Source: Gorillibacterium massiliense (GTDB lineage Bacteria; Bacillota; Bacilli; Paenibacillales; NBRC-103111). From it: 40,656 bases of DNA. Positions 15,180 through 24,848 of the stretch are shown piece after piece. Location of the stretch: positions 1 to 40,656 of the forward strand of contig NZ_CBQR020000002.1 of NCBI RefSeq assembly GCF_000455485.1. Direction: 5' to 3'. Numbering within the stretch: position 1 is the stretch's first letter; each line of letters opens with the position of its first letter. Under the pieces are notes generated by a model, which did no database searches, was not told where the DNA came from, and worked only from the letters and a program-made list of their open reading frames with translations. The position numbers were made by a program, and so were the translations under genes.

Positions 15180-18089
15180 ATGACAAAGACACCCTATCAA
15201 AACCCCGATTTGCCTCTGGAGGATCGGTTGAACGATCTTCTTAGCCGATTAACATTGGATGAAAAGATCGGTCTTATGCCGCAATATCAAGTGGCAGTGG
15301 AACGGCTTGGCATACAAGCTTACAAGCATGGAACGGAAGCCGCCCACGGCATGGCCTGGCTCGGCGAGGCGACGGGTTATCCCCAGCCGATCGGATTGGC
15401 GTGTACATGGGATAAGGATTTGCTCAAACGGATCGGCAGCGCGATTGGCGACGAGGCCCGCGGCTTCTACAAGCTGGATCCTACACATAACGGATTATCC
15501 CTTTGGGCGCCGACAGTGGACATGGAACGCGATCCGCGCTGGGGACGGACGGAAGAAGCCTACGGGGAAGATCCCGTACTGGCCGGAAAATTGTCCGCTG
15601 AGCTGGTGCAAGGCATTCAGGGCGATCATCCGTTTTATTTGAAGGCGGTTGCCACGCTGAAGCATTTTATCGGCAACAACAATGAGGTAGGGCGAGGCAA
15701 CAGCTCCGTTAGCCTAGATCCGCGGAATCTCCGCGAGTACTATTTGAAGGCGTTTGAAATCCCGTTCAAGGAGGGCGGCGCCCAGTCGATGATGACGGCC
15801 TATAACGCCATCAACGGCATACCGGCGAACTTAAGCAGCATGGTAGTCGACATCGTTAAGGGAGAGTGGGGCATGGACGGCTTCGTTGTCAGCGATGCCT
15901 TCGACGTGTCGGGAACCGTGCGGGATCATCAATATGTTGAGACTTTTGCGGAAGCCGTAGCCCAGTCCATTCAAAAAGGCGGCATCGATAGCATTACCGA
16001 TGAAGCCGACTTCGTCATGAAGGAGATTCGGGAAGCACTGGCGAAGGGGCTCTTGTCTGAAAATGACCTCGATACAGCGCTGCGAAATACATTCCGCGTC
16101 CGCTTTCGGCTCGGCGAATTCGATCCGGTTGAAGGAAATCCGTACGCCGCAATCGATGAGACCGCAATCCTCCGCAAATCCCATTCCGATTTGGCGCGGG
16201 AAGCGACGCAGAAAGCCGTCGTACTGCTGAAAAACGAGGGAGAAGCTCTGCCGCTTCAAGCGGACAAGCTGCGCAAGCTGGCCGTAGTCGGACCACTGGC
16301 GGATATCGTATACCGCGACTGGTACAGCGGTTCGCTGCCGTACGCTGTCAGTCCGCTTCAAGGGATAGAGGAGCGGCTTGCGGCCGCCGGTAACGGTGCC
16401 CAAACCGTGCACGCCAGAGGCACGGATCGCGTGCGTTTGAAAGCAGTCAGCTGCGGGAAGTATGTCCGTCTCGGCGATTCTGATAAAGCGAAGGATGTTC
16501 TTGCGGCTGATGCACTTCATGCCGAGGACGGCGATGTGTTCGAATTGACGGACTGGGGCTTCGGCAGCCATACGCTGATCGCCGAGAAGAACGGCCGCTA
16601 TTTAACGACAGACGACAAGACCGTTCAAGCGTCGGCCCAGATGATCTGGGAATGGTTCACCAAAGAAGTATTCCTTATTCAACCGGAAGCAAGCGAAGGT
16701 TCGCAACGGAAGATTTCGACTTGGAACGGGGTGCCCGTGACAGTCGATGTCAACTCGGGTAATCTTCTTGCTGGCGACGGCCAAGGGGCGGAAACCGCTA
16801 ACGCCATCAATGTCGGTGGAGCTGCGGAGATAGCCGATGCCGGCGTTGGCGCGCCAGCTGAACGATTCGCATTCGAAACGGTGACAAGCGGTATTCAGTC
16901 TGCTGTAGAAGCTGCGCGGGATGCCGATGCAGCGATTGTAGTCATCGGCAATCACCCTTTAATCAATGGGAAAGAGACGATGGACAGGCCGGATATCACA
17001 TTAGCAGCATCGCAGGAAAAGCTTGCGCTGGAAGTGCTCGCGGCCAACCCGAACACCATCATCGTCGTTGTTGGCAGTTACCCGTTTGCCCTGAATGCTC
17101 TGCAGGAGAAGGCTCCGGCAATTCTGTATACATCCCATGCAGGCCAAGAGCTTGGCCGCGCTGTTGCAGACGTGTTGTTTGGCGTTGTCAATCCGGCCGG
17201 CCGCGTGAACATGACGTGGTACAAGTCCGTCGATCAACTTCCGCCTTTTATGGATTACGACATCATCCGCGGTGGACGGACGTACCAATATTTCGAAGGC
17301 GATCCCTTGTATCCATTCGGTCATGGCCTCTCATATAGCGATTTCAGGTATGAGGATCTGAGACTCTCTTCCAATCAAGTTGAGGTTGGGAAGCAAGATT
17401 TCGTCGAGGTCACCTGTCGGGTGACCAACACAAGCGATCGCGCGGGCGAGGAAGTCGTGCAGCTCTATGTGCGGGCAGAAGCCTCCCGTGTGAAGCGACC
17501 CCAGTTGCAATTGGCGGACTTCCGCCGGATCGTATTCATGGCCGGAGAGACAAAAGAGGTGACGTTCAGGCTCCCTCTGGAAACCCTCGCCATATGGGAT
17601 GTGACGCGTGAACGCTTCTGTATCGAAAGCGGTGAGATCACCATTTTCCTGGGGGCATCTTCCCAAGATTTGCGGCTCAAGGACCGTGTGAAAGTTACCG
17701 GCGAAACGATCCCGCCGCGGGACCTCAAGCAGGTGACCTTGGCGATGAATTATGATGCATACGAGGGTGTTCAACTAGGGGAATGCACGGAGGGCGGAAC
17801 CGCCGTCGTCGTTAGCGGTACGGCCGGCTGGTTAGCCTTCCATGACGTCGAGCTGGGAACGGGCGTTTCCGCGATAGAGCTTCGTGCTTCCAGCGTCGGA
17901 GATGCGAAAATCGATATCCGGTTGGATGGACCGAACGGCCCCCTCGCCGGCAGTTTCGCGATTTCAAATGACGGTTCGAAGACTTGGCGCAGCTTCTCGA
18001 GTGGCTTGACGTCAGCAAACGGCCGTCACGACGTTTATCTCGTCTTGAAGGGACAGGTTTCCCTTAGTTGGTTCCGTTTGTTGGCATAG
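15180..18089 (+). CDS. GH3 beta-glycosidase with inserted beta-rich domain and C-terminal CBM6-like domain
   Basis: A 969-residue protein without signal peptide. The GH3 barrel (about 15-330) has the KHF substrate motif (161-163) and the nucleophile Asp239 in GFVVSDAFD. The second alpha/beta domain is split: after YSGSLPYAVSPLQGI (about 385-400), residues about 410-565 form an insert whose first part (LKAVSCGKYVRLG ... LIAEKNGRYLTTDD) looks like a fascin-type beta-trefoil lobe. The fold resumes at DADAAIVVIGNHP. A FnIII-like domain (about 720-850) and a CBM6-like beta-sandwich (about 855-969) follow. The ATG at 15180 is preceded by GATGAGG; an in-frame ATG at 15168 has no properly spaced site. 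Specificity (beta-glucosidase or beta-xylosidase) is not determinable. Confidence 0.93.
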   Translation: MTKTPYQNPDLPLEDRLNDLLSRLTLDEKIGLMPQYQVAVERLGIQAYKHGTEAAHGMAWLGEATGYPQPIGLACTWDKDLLKRIGSAIGDEARGFYKLDPTHNGLSLWAPTVDMERDPRWGRTEEAYGEDPVLAGKLSAELVQGIQGDHPFYLKAVATLKHFIGNNNEVGRGNSSVSLDPRNLREYYLKAFEIPFKEGGAQSMMTAYNAINGIPANLSSMVVDIVKGEWGMDGFVVSDAFDVSGTVRDHQYVETFAEAVAQSIQKGGIDSITDEADFVMKEIREALAKGLLSENDLDTALRNTFRVRFRLGEFDPVEGNPYAAIDETAILRKSHSDLAREATQKAVVLLKNEGEALPLQADKLRKLAVVGPLADIVYRDWYSGSLPYAVSPLQGIEERLAAAGNGAQTVHARGTDRVRLKAVSCGKYVRLGDSDKAKDVLAADALHAEDGDVFELTDWGFGSHTLIAEKNGRYLTTDDKTVQASAQMIWEWFTKEVFLIQPEASEGSQRKISTWNGVPVTVDVNSGNLLAGDGQGAETANAINVGGAAEIADAGVGAPAERFAFETVTSGIQSAVEAARDADAAIVVIGNHPLINGKETMDRPDITLAASQEKLALEVLAANPNTIIVVVGSYPFALNALQEKAPAILYTSHAGQELGRAVADVLFGVVNPAGRVNMTWYKSVDQLPPFMDYDIIRGGRTYQYFEGDPLYPFGHGLSYSDFRYEDLRLSSNQVEVGKQDFVEVTCRVTNTSDRAGEEVVQLYVRAEASRVKRPQLQLADFRRIVFMAGETKEVTFRLPLETLAIWDVTRERFCIESGEITIFLGASSQDLRLKDRVKVTGETIPPRDLKQVTLAMNYDAYEGVQLGECTEGGTAVVVSGTAGWLAFHDVELGTGVSAIELRASSVGDAKIDIRLDGPNGPLAGSFAISNDGSKTWRSFSSGLTSANGRHDVYLVLKGQVSLSWFRLLA

Positions 18090-18182
18090 ATCTAAACTCC
18101 AATCTGGAGATGCGCCCGTCCAAATGGTAAGATCATAAAAGATGCGAAGGCCATGAGGCCCGTAGGATGGGAGGAGTCGCAA

Positions 18183-19175
18183 ATGGACACAGCAAAAAAG
18201 AAAATCAACTGGGGCATCATGGGACCCGGCAGTATTTCGTCTACTTTTGCGAAGGATTTGGTTTATGCGGATGGGGCTGAATTGATTGCAGTCGCTTCCC
18301 GGTCATCGGAAAAAGCAAAGCAATTCGCGGACGAACACGGGATTCCACGCGCCTACGGCAGTTACGATGAGCTTGTGAACGATCCGGATGTGGATATTGT
18401 TTATGTCGGAACCATCCATCCTTTGCATAAAGATCAGGTGCTCGCTTGTTTACAGGCGGGAAAAGCGGTGCTGTGCGAGAAGCCGTTTACGATTAATGCC
18501 GCTGAAGCCAGGGAGATTGCACGTGCTGCACGGGAACAGAAGCTTTTTATCATGGAAGCGATGTGGACCCGTTTTCTCCCTCCTATCGTGAAAGTTCGGG
18601 AATGGCTGCAGGCGGGGCTGATCGGAGAAGTCAAGCTGGTCAAGGCCGATTTCGGCTTCGATGCCGGTTGGAATCCGGAAGGCCGTTTGCTTAATAAGGA
18701 GTTGGGCGGAGGAGCGCTGCTCGATGCCGGCATCTATCCGGTTTCTTTCGCTTCGATGATTTGCGGCGAGCAGCCAAGCAAAATCATGAGCAGCGCCGTG
18801 ATCGGCGAAACGGGAGTGGATGAGCAATTTTCGCCTCTTTTCGAATACGAAGGCGGCCGGACGGCGGTTTTGAACGGAGCCATCCGCCTGAACATGACGA
18901 ATGACGCATACGTATACGGCACGAAAGGGCACATCCATATCCCCAACTTTTTATTCAGCCGGAAGGCTACCCTTCATGTGAATGGGGAAGAGCCGCTGGA
19001 TTTCTGCGATGATCGGGAGATCCAAGGCTACAAATTCGAGGCGGAGGCAGCCATGGACTCTTTGCGCGCCGGCCAGCTCGAAAACGAGATCATGCCCATA
19101 GACGAAACGGTGCAAATCATGGAAACGATGGATCAGATTCGCAACATGTGGGGCTTGCGGTATCCTACGGAATAA
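18183..19175 (+). CDS. Gfo/Idh/MocA-family oxidoreductase
   Basis: A 330-residue NAD(P)-dependent dehydrogenase. The Rossmann motif is GIMGPGSISSTFAKDL (about 11-26), the conserved Lys is in CEKPFTI (98-104), and the substrate domain shows LLDAGIYPVSF. Closest in pattern to the dihydrodiol/xylose dehydrogenase-like subgroup. It probably oxidises a sugar or cyclitol released by the neighbouring hydrolases. ATG at 18183 chosen because GGGAGGAG precedes it; the frame opens at 18153 without a site. About 90 bp separate it from the GH3 gene with no terminator, so they may be co-transcribed. Confidence 0.93.
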   Translation: MDTAKKKINWGIMGPGSISSTFAKDLVYADGAELIAVASRSSEKAKQFADEHGIPRAYGSYDELVNDPDVDIVYVGTIHPLHKDQVLACLQAGKAVLCEKPFTINAAEAREIARAAREQKLFIMEAMWTRFLPPIVKVREWLQAGLIGEVKLVKADFGFDAGWNPEGRLLNKELGGGALLDAGIYPVSFASMICGEQPSKIMSSAVIGETGVDEQFSPLFEYEGGRTAVLNGAIRLNMTNDAYVYGTKGHIHIPNFLFSRKATLHVNGEEPLDFCDDREIQGYKFEAEAAMDSLRAGQLENEIMPIDETVQIMETMDQIRNMWGLRYPTE

Positions 19176-19238
19176 TCCATCGATCCGCAAAGGACACGTT
19201 GGTTTGTTCACTGATAGCATTGGGGGAGGTCACCGCTT

Positions 19239-20129
19239 GTGGCATCCGATTCATCAATATCGAGAGGCACCTTTGGCTTTCGCTTTTCAACGCCTGATCA
19301 GTTGGCGATGTGCAATCTGTTTGCGGTGGGACAGGACACGATTCGCGATTCGTCCTACCGGTGGGACGGGCTGACACGGACAGATGGACCGTTGCTCTTG
19401 TTCCAATATACGCTGGAAGGCGAAGGCGTCTTCGAGTCAGGCAAAATCAAGCACCAGATTCAAGCGGGACAAGCTTTCATGGCGGAAATCCCCAGTGATC
19501 ACCGGTACTATTTTCCCGAAGGGGGAGACCGGTGGTCTTTTCTGTTCCTGCTGATGCGGCCGGATTTGATTCTTCCCAACTGGCTGGATGCCAAGGAGCG
19601 TTTGGGGGAAACACCCGAATTGCCGCCGGAAAGCCGGCCGATTCAGCTTCTACGCAGCATTTGGAACGAGGCGAACGGCGGGCGCATTAACGAGGCGTAT
19701 ACGTCATCCTCGTACGTATACCAATTTGTATCCGAACTTTGCCGGTTTGCGGCGGTACCCCGGGGAGACCGGAGAGAATGGCCGGAAAAAGTGCGCCAAG
19801 CGGTGGATTACATTCACGCGAATTACGAAAAGATGATCAGCCTGGAGCTTTTGTCGGATCGGCTGGACGTTTCCAAGTATCATTTCTTGCGGATCTTCAC
19901 ATCAGCGGTAGGCGTTTCCCCAAGTGACTATGTGAACCGAGTTCGGATCGAGCAGGCGATTCGATTGCTGCGGGAGACGGACATAAGCGTGGAGCGGATC
20001 GCCGAGCAAGTCGGTTATTCTGGCGGCAGCTATTTCATCAAGGTTTTTCGGAAAATGACGGGACGAACGCCCGGAAGCTTCCGTTCCGAAGCGGGACAGC
20101 TGACGTTCAACCGTATCTATTTTGATTAG
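19239..20129 (+). CDS. AraC-family transcriptional regulator
   Basis: A 296-residue regulator: an N-terminal cupin-like sensing domain (about 10-165) and a C-terminal pair of helix-turn-helix motifs (about 195-290), with SLELLSDRLDVSKYHFLRIF and the second-helix signature AEQVGYSGGSYFIKVFRKMTG. GTG start with GGGGGAGG nine bases upstream. Its place between the oxidoreductase and the alpha-galactosidase suggests it controls this sugar-use group. Confidence 0.93.
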   Translation: MASDSSISRGTFGFRFSTPDQLAMCNLFAVGQDTIRDSSYRWDGLTRTDGPLLLFQYTLEGEGVFESGKIKHQIQAGQAFMAEIPSDHRYYFPEGGDRWSFLFLLMRPDLILPNWLDAKERLGETPELPPESRPIQLLRSIWNEANGGRINEAYTSSSYVYQFVSELCRFAAVPRGDRREWPEKVRQAVDYIHANYEKMISLELLSDRLDVSKYHFLRIFTSAVGVSPSDYVNRVRIEQAIRLLRETDISVERIAEQVGYSGGSYFIKVFRKMTGRTPGSFRSEAGQLTFNRIYFD

Positions 20130-20263
20130 TGATTCCCAAACGGGATGGTAGCAATATATTACAATTGTCGATGCAAAATTACTATGGAATCCAAGTCCCC
20201 CAAGGCCGTAAGATAAAGGCGTAAGCGCAATTAATTTCGATGGGTAGACCGGGAGGATGAACC

Positions 20264-21544
20264 ATGAAGCATCACAATTATGCACCGACACCCCCTATGG
20301 GTTGGAACAGCTGGGATTGTTACGGGGCTTCCGTACGGGAAGATGAGGTTCGCGGCAACGCCGAATATATGGCCGAATATTTGAAGGATTACGGTTGGGA
20401 GTATGTCGTGGTCGATATTCAATGGTCAGAATCGGGCGCCGTCTCCGATCAATACCGGCCTTTTGCCCGGCTGGAGATGGATGACTATTCGCGACTTGTT
20501 CCGGCGGCGAACCGTTTCCCATCTGCAGCGGGGGGTCTCGGTTTCAAGCCTCTGTCCGATTATGTCCACGGCCTCGGGCTGAAGTTCGGCATTCACATCA
20601 TGCGGGGAATACCCCGTCAGGCCGTTCATGACAATACGCCGATAAAAGGAACGGATGTCAGGGCGCGGGACATTGCCCACACTTGTTCTTTCTGCGGATG
20701 GAATACGGACATGTACGGCGTTGACGCTTCAAAACCCGGAGCGCAGGAATATTACAACTCCTTGTTTGAACTCTATGCCGAATGGGGCGTCGATTTTATC
20801 AAGGTTGACGACATTGCCGACTCTTGGCTCCACGGTGGCCCCCATCTAGCTGAGATCGAACTGATCCGCAAGGCCATCGATCAAGTGGATCGGCCTATCG
20901 TTTTGAGCCTTTCTCCCGGACCTGCTCCCGTGAAGCATGCTGATTTCTTTGAAGCCCATGCAAATATGTGGCGGATGACCGACGATTTCTGGGACCGCTG
21001 GCCGCTGCTCTTGGACATGTTCGATCGTTGCGAGACATGGCAGGGTCGGCCAAAGATCGGCTGTTGGCCGGATTGCGATATGCTGCCCTTGGGTCACATC
21101 GGCATTCGCGCATCCGGTACGGACCGGAGGACGAACTTCACCCGTGATGAGCAGCTGACGATGATGACGCTGTGGACGATTTTCCGTTCGCCGCTCATGT
21201 TCGGCGGAGAGATGCGCGACAACGACGATTGGACGCTTTCGCTGCTTACCAACCGTGACGTGCTCCATATGCATCGCTTCAGCATTGGCGCACATCTGGT
21301 AAGCCGCGCCGACAATAAGGTCGTTTGGGCAGCGGAAGGTCCTGATGGAGAGCGTTATGCAGCGCTGTTCAATACGGGTGAAGCGATAACGGATGTGTCC
21401 GTAGCTCTTGCCGATTTAGGCCTACGCTCGGGAGTTTCGGCAAAGGAACTGTGGACAGGCAAAGAGCTGGAGCTGCAAGTCGGCCATTTACATGGGACGA
21501 TTCCACCTCACGGAGCGGCTCTGTACAAGCTGACGGCAAAATAA
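20264..21544 (+). CDS. GH27 alpha-galactosidase
   Basis: A 426-residue cytoplasmic enzyme that removes terminal alpha-galactose (or alpha-N-acetylgalactosamine) residues. The start PTPPMGWNSWDCYGASV is the family signature. The nucleophile is Asp182 in FIKVDDI and the acid/base is Asp241, four residues after Arg237 in WRMTDDFWDRW. The C-terminal beta-sandwich begins at about 345. CGGGAGGATG ribosome binding site. Ended by a strong terminator, closing the 15180-21544 group. Confidence 0.94.
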   Translation: MKHHNYAPTPPMGWNSWDCYGASVREDEVRGNAEYMAEYLKDYGWEYVVVDIQWSESGAVSDQYRPFARLEMDDYSRLVPAANRFPSAAGGLGFKPLSDYVHGLGLKFGIHIMRGIPRQAVHDNTPIKGTDVRARDIAHTCSFCGWNTDMYGVDASKPGAQEYYNSLFELYAEWGVDFIKVDDIADSWLHGGPHLAEIELIRKAIDQVDRPIVLSLSPGPAPVKHADFFEAHANMWRMTDDFWDRWPLLLDMFDRCETWQGRPKIGCWPDCDMLPLGHIGIRASGTDRRTNFTRDEQLTMMTLWTIFRSPLMFGGEMRDNDDWTLSLLTNRDVLHMHRFSIGAHLVSRADNKVVWAAEGPDGERYAALFNTGEAITDVSVALADLGLRSGVSAKELWTGKELELQVGHLHGTIPPHGAALYKLTAK

Positions 21545-21572
21545 CGGAATCATGCATATGTATTTTGAACTC

Positions 21573-21617
21573 GGGAACCCTTAATGCCATTCAGGCGTAG
21601 GGGGTTCCTTTTTTTTT
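21573..21617 (+). terminator. Intrinsic terminator of the GH27 gene
   Basis: GGGAACCC (21573-21580) pairs with GGGGTTCC (21601-21608, register GGAACCC/GGGTTCC); about nine T residues follow. Confidence 0.85.
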
Positions 21618-21734
21618 AGAGATGCGGCTTTTCGTGGCATTTTCCAAAATCCGTAAAATTAAGTATTTTCCTCTAGAAATCGCTATGGTAAATATATAGT
21701 AAGGAGGTAATTCGGAATCGGGGGGAGAGGGAAG

Positions 21735-22529
21735 ATGAGTGACAGGCTCTTAAGCAGTCTTATCGGGTTAGCCATCGCCGTAGTCATTATGGTTTGCGGT
21801 ATGTTTTGGGCATTCTCACGGTTCGGAATTTGGGAGCGTTTATCGATACAGGATCCGGTTAAAACCGTGCTGGACTCCGGCATCATCGGGGCCAAAAGCT
21901 TGCAAAAGGGACCGGGCGGGTCATCTACTGCTGATCTCCGTGACACTGACCGGAGTACCTACAAATTCAATTTCGCGAAAGCCGGCAATATCGATGCCCA
22001 AAAGCTCGTTTACCAAGGCAAAAATGATTACCTGTCCAGCATGTCAGAAGATATTCGCGATGAGGCATTGAAAAGTGCCATCTCCTCGAAGGCGGAAGTC
22101 GCCGATTTACTCGAGCGTCTCCACCGGAAATTTGACGAGATGGTCGGATACGGCAATGTGGATCACTTTAAGCCGAATGCAGCAGGCCAAACGCCCGAGA
22201 CTGCGAAAGAGGCATGGGACAATATCCTGAACCGGCTTACGACACAACCTGACATCTATAACCAAATGGCCATTGCGACCGATGATCCAGACGCCAAGAA
22301 AGATTTTGCCAATTTGGCTTCACTCACTGTCATCGCAACGGATAAACGGGATGCTCAGGCCCTCATTTATATGCACCGTATCGTGCACGATTTGGATTAT
22401 TGGGTGTACAACAGTCCGGGTTCCGCGAAAAATCCCGATAAATTCGGTGCTGCCCATGCTTTCAAAAAAGCGCCGACTTCCCAAATCAAGACGATTGAGG
22501 CTTACATTAAATCGGGGGGTGGATCGTGA
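21735..22529 (+). CDS. Membrane-anchored protein of unknown function
   Basis: A 264-residue protein with one N-terminal TM helix (about 8-28) and the remainder probably outside the cell. The soluble part is charged and mostly helical, with a conserved-looking core LIYMHRIVHDLDYWVYN (about 212-228) and an Ala/Lys-rich C-terminus. GGGAGAGGGAAG precedes the ATG. No signal peptidase site and no family recognised. It stands alone, between the GH27 terminator and the aminotransferase gene. Confidence 0.75.
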   Translation: MSDRLLSSLIGLAIAVVIMVCGMFWAFSRFGIWERLSIQDPVKTVLDSGIIGAKSLQKGPGGSSTADLRDTDRSTYKFNFAKAGNIDAQKLVYQGKNDYLSSMSEDIRDEALKSAISSKAEVADLLERLHRKFDEMVGYGNVDHFKPNAAGQTPETAKEAWDNILNRLTTQPDIYNQMAIATDDPDAKKDFANLASLTVIATDKRDAQALIYMHRIVHDLDYWVYNSPGSAKNPDKFGAAHAFKKAPTSQIKTIEAYIKSGGGS

Positions 22530-22678
22530 AACGGGCAAGACGGGTCTGACGGGTAACAAAAGATATCCTGTTGCGGGGTGTTAAGTTCCGACAAAAATCG
22601 CTATGATAGAAGGTAGCAAATATCGGATGTACAGGTAGAGCTCCGCCACAGATTCCATAGCAGGAGGTTTTTGTACAA

Positions 22679-23857
22679 GTGGATTATCGATTTTCAAACC
22701 GCATCGCATCTCTCCAGCCCTCTATGATCCGGGAGATTTTGAAAGCAACTTCGGGAAAGGATGTTATTCCTTTTTCCGCAGGCAATCCTTCGCCGGAGAC
22801 GTTTCCGGTAGAAGCCATCCGCTCGTTCACAGGGGCGATTCTGGAAAATGATCCCGTTGCCGCGCTGCAATACGGCATTACGGAAGGGTATGAGCCGCTC
22901 AGGGATAAGTTGAAACAGCATTTATTGACTCGCTTCGGCGCAGGCAAGGATTTTGACAATTTGTTCATCGTTTCCGGTGCCCAGCAGGGGATTGAGCTTG
23001 CTTGCAAGGTGCTGTGCAATGAAGGGGACGCTATTATTTGCGAGAGTCCGAGCTTTATCGGCTCGCTGAATTCTTTCCGGTCATCCGGCGCACGGCTAGT
23101 AGGAGTTCCCATGGAAAGCGACGGAATTAACGTGGATAAGCTGGAACAGGCGCTCAAGACCGAGAAGAACGTGAAGCTGATCTATTTGATCCCGAATTTT
23201 CAAAATCCGACAGGAGCCACAACCAGCCTGGAAAAGCGCAAGGCGATCTATGCCTTGGCCAAACAATATGGCGTCATGATCCTGGAAGACAACCCCTACG
23301 GCGAGCTTCGATTCAAGGGTGAAGATATCCCAAGCATCAAGTCCATGGATGACGAGGGGCTAGTGATTTACGTCGGGTCATTTTCCAAAGTTTTGTCCGC
23401 AGGGCTCCGGGTGGGCTATGTTTTAGCTCCCGAAGCGGTCATGCAAAAAATGGTAGTGGCCAAGCAAGGCGAAGATGTTCATACCACCATGCTGTCTCAG
23501 CTTTTAGCCTATAAGTTTATGACAGAATACGATTATGATGGGCACATCAAGCATATCCGAGCAGTCTATCTGCGAAAATGCAAGCTGATGACGGATAGCC
23601 TGGATGGTTTTATGGCTGGCAAGGTTACGTTCAATAGTCCGGAAGGCGGTTTGTTCCTATGGTGCGATCTGCCGAAGTCTGTAGTGATGCTGGATTATTG
23701 CAAGAAAGCCGCGGAAAAAGGTGTCGCCGTCGTGCCCGGCACGGCTTTCCTCGTCGATGAAGGGGATCCCTGCAATGCCATCCGTTTGAATTTCTCGACT
23801 CCCTCTGATGAGCAGATCGTGAGAGGAATCGAGATTTTGAGCACGGTTCGTCCGTAA
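22679..23857 (+). CDS. PLP-dependent aminotransferase, class I/II (2-aminoadipate transaminase-like)
   Basis: A 392-residue fold-type I aminotransferase. The Schiff-base lysine is Lys237 in YVGSFSKVLSAGLRVGY; NFQNPTG (173-179) and EDNPYGELRF (203-212, with the PLP-ring Asp204) are intact. The sequence type is that of LysN/ARO8-like enzymes and MocR aminotransferase domains, but there is no N-terminal DNA-binding domain. GTG start; AGGAGG is 11 bases upstream. Substrate unknown. Confidence 0.92.
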   Translation: MDYRFSNRIASLQPSMIREILKATSGKDVIPFSAGNPSPETFPVEAIRSFTGAILENDPVAALQYGITEGYEPLRDKLKQHLLTRFGAGKDFDNLFIVSGAQQGIELACKVLCNEGDAIICESPSFIGSLNSFRSSGARLVGVPMESDGINVDKLEQALKTEKNVKLIYLIPNFQNPTGATTSLEKRKAIYALAKQYGVMILEDNPYGELRFKGEDIPSIKSMDDEGLVIYVGSFSKVLSAGLRVGYVLAPEAVMQKMVVAKQGEDVHTTMLSQLLAYKFMTEYDYDGHIKHIRAVYLRKCKLMTDSLDGFMAGKVTFNSPEGGLFLWCDLPKSVVMLDYCKKAAEKGVAVVPGTAFLVDEGDPCNAIRLNFSTPSDEQIVRGIEILSTVRP

Positions 23858-23886
23858 GCCATATGATCAGACCGGGAGGAAGCAAG

Positions 23887-24681
23887 TTGAACACGTTGAC
23901 ACTGGAAATCCAAAATGCAGACGGGGCTGTCCTGTCCGCAAACACCGATGAGGATCAAGTCTATTTGGTACATAAAAACGAGTACGAGCCGGGAGATTCC
24001 ATTGTTTTGAAAAGCTCAGCGGATCATGTCCATCTCGTCATTCAATTGGAAGATGCGATGAATCCGGCTCAAGTTTATCTGCTAGAGAAGGAATACCGTT
24101 TTGTTATTCCATTCGGGGATAAGCGGGTTTCCTACTCGCCAAAATCCTTCATCGGCAGCCGCCATGTCTTAACGGCCCGGTTAGCTACGGAGGAAGAAGT
24201 TGCGGCTTACCGCAATCTGGCCAAAAACGAATATGACCATCACCAAAACACAACTCTTTTCCCACATGCTTCCGCCAACGTAGAAACCCGGGGCGAGGCG
24301 GTGTTCGCCGCCCGGAATGCCATCAACGGCAATGCCGCCAACGACTCCCACGGGGAGTGGCCCTATGAGTCCTGGGGCATCAACCAGCGGGCGGATGCGG
24401 CAATAACCGTGAATTTCGGCAGGATTGTAGAAATCGATAGAGTGGTGCTGACCTTACGGGCTGATTTCCCTCACGACAATTATTGGGAAAAGGTGACGTT
24501 GTCGTTTTCGGACGGCAGCAAAATCACGGCAGACCTAGTCAAAACCCATAAGCCGCAAACGGTCGCGCTAGCGAGCCGTAAAGTTGAATGGGTCACCTTG
24601 AGCGAACTGATCAAATCTGACGACCCATCACCGTTTCCTGCGCTGAGCCAAATCGAAGTATATGGTTGGGAGATTAATTGA
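23887..24681 (+). CDS. Discoidin (F5/8 type C)-like carbohydrate-binding protein, intracellular
   Basis: A 264-residue protein. The C-terminal half (about 125-264) looks like a galactose-binding-fold domain: ARNAINGNAANDSHGEWPYESWG, then AAITVNFGRIVEIDRVVLTLR and a WEKVTLSFSDGS strand. The N-terminal half is beta-rich and unassigned. I prefer the TTG at 23887, which has GGGAGGA seven bases upstream, over the ATG at 23863, which has none. There is no signal peptide. It follows the aminotransferase by 29 bp and shares its terminator. Confidence 0.75.
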   Translation: MNTLTLEIQNADGAVLSANTDEDQVYLVHKNEYEPGDSIVLKSSADHVHLVIQLEDAMNPAQVYLLEKEYRFVIPFGDKRVSYSPKSFIGSRHVLTARLATEEEVAAYRNLAKNEYDHHQNTTLFPHASANVETRGEAVFAARNAINGNAANDSHGEWPYESWGINQRADAAITVNFGRIVEIDRVVLTLRADFPHDNYWEKVTLSFSDGSKITADLVKTHKPQTVALASRKVEWVTLSELIKSDDPSPFPALSQIEVYGWEIN

Positions 24682-24703
24682 TCGATATAGCACTAGTTTG
24701 AAG

Positions 24704-24731
24704 CAGCTTGCCTTGAGCAGGCTGTTTTTTT
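24704..24731 (+). terminator. Intrinsic terminator after the aminotransferase/discoidin pair
   Basis: CAGCTTGC (24704-24711) pairs with GCAGGCTG (24717-24724, one wobble); seven T residues follow. Confidence 0.8.
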
Positions 24732-24848
24732 CGTAATTGGAGAAAATGCACACAGTTGGACTCGAATAGAGAATATCTGCTCTTGGAAGTTTTCATCCAA
24801 TTTGTATATAATTCCAAATAAAAGATTATGAGTCAGGAGTGGTGTGCG

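Noticed and set aside
22530-22678. Possible T-box or other riboswitch upstream of the aminotransferase gene
   Set aside because: No T-box core sequence or consistent terminator/antiterminator pair could be found.
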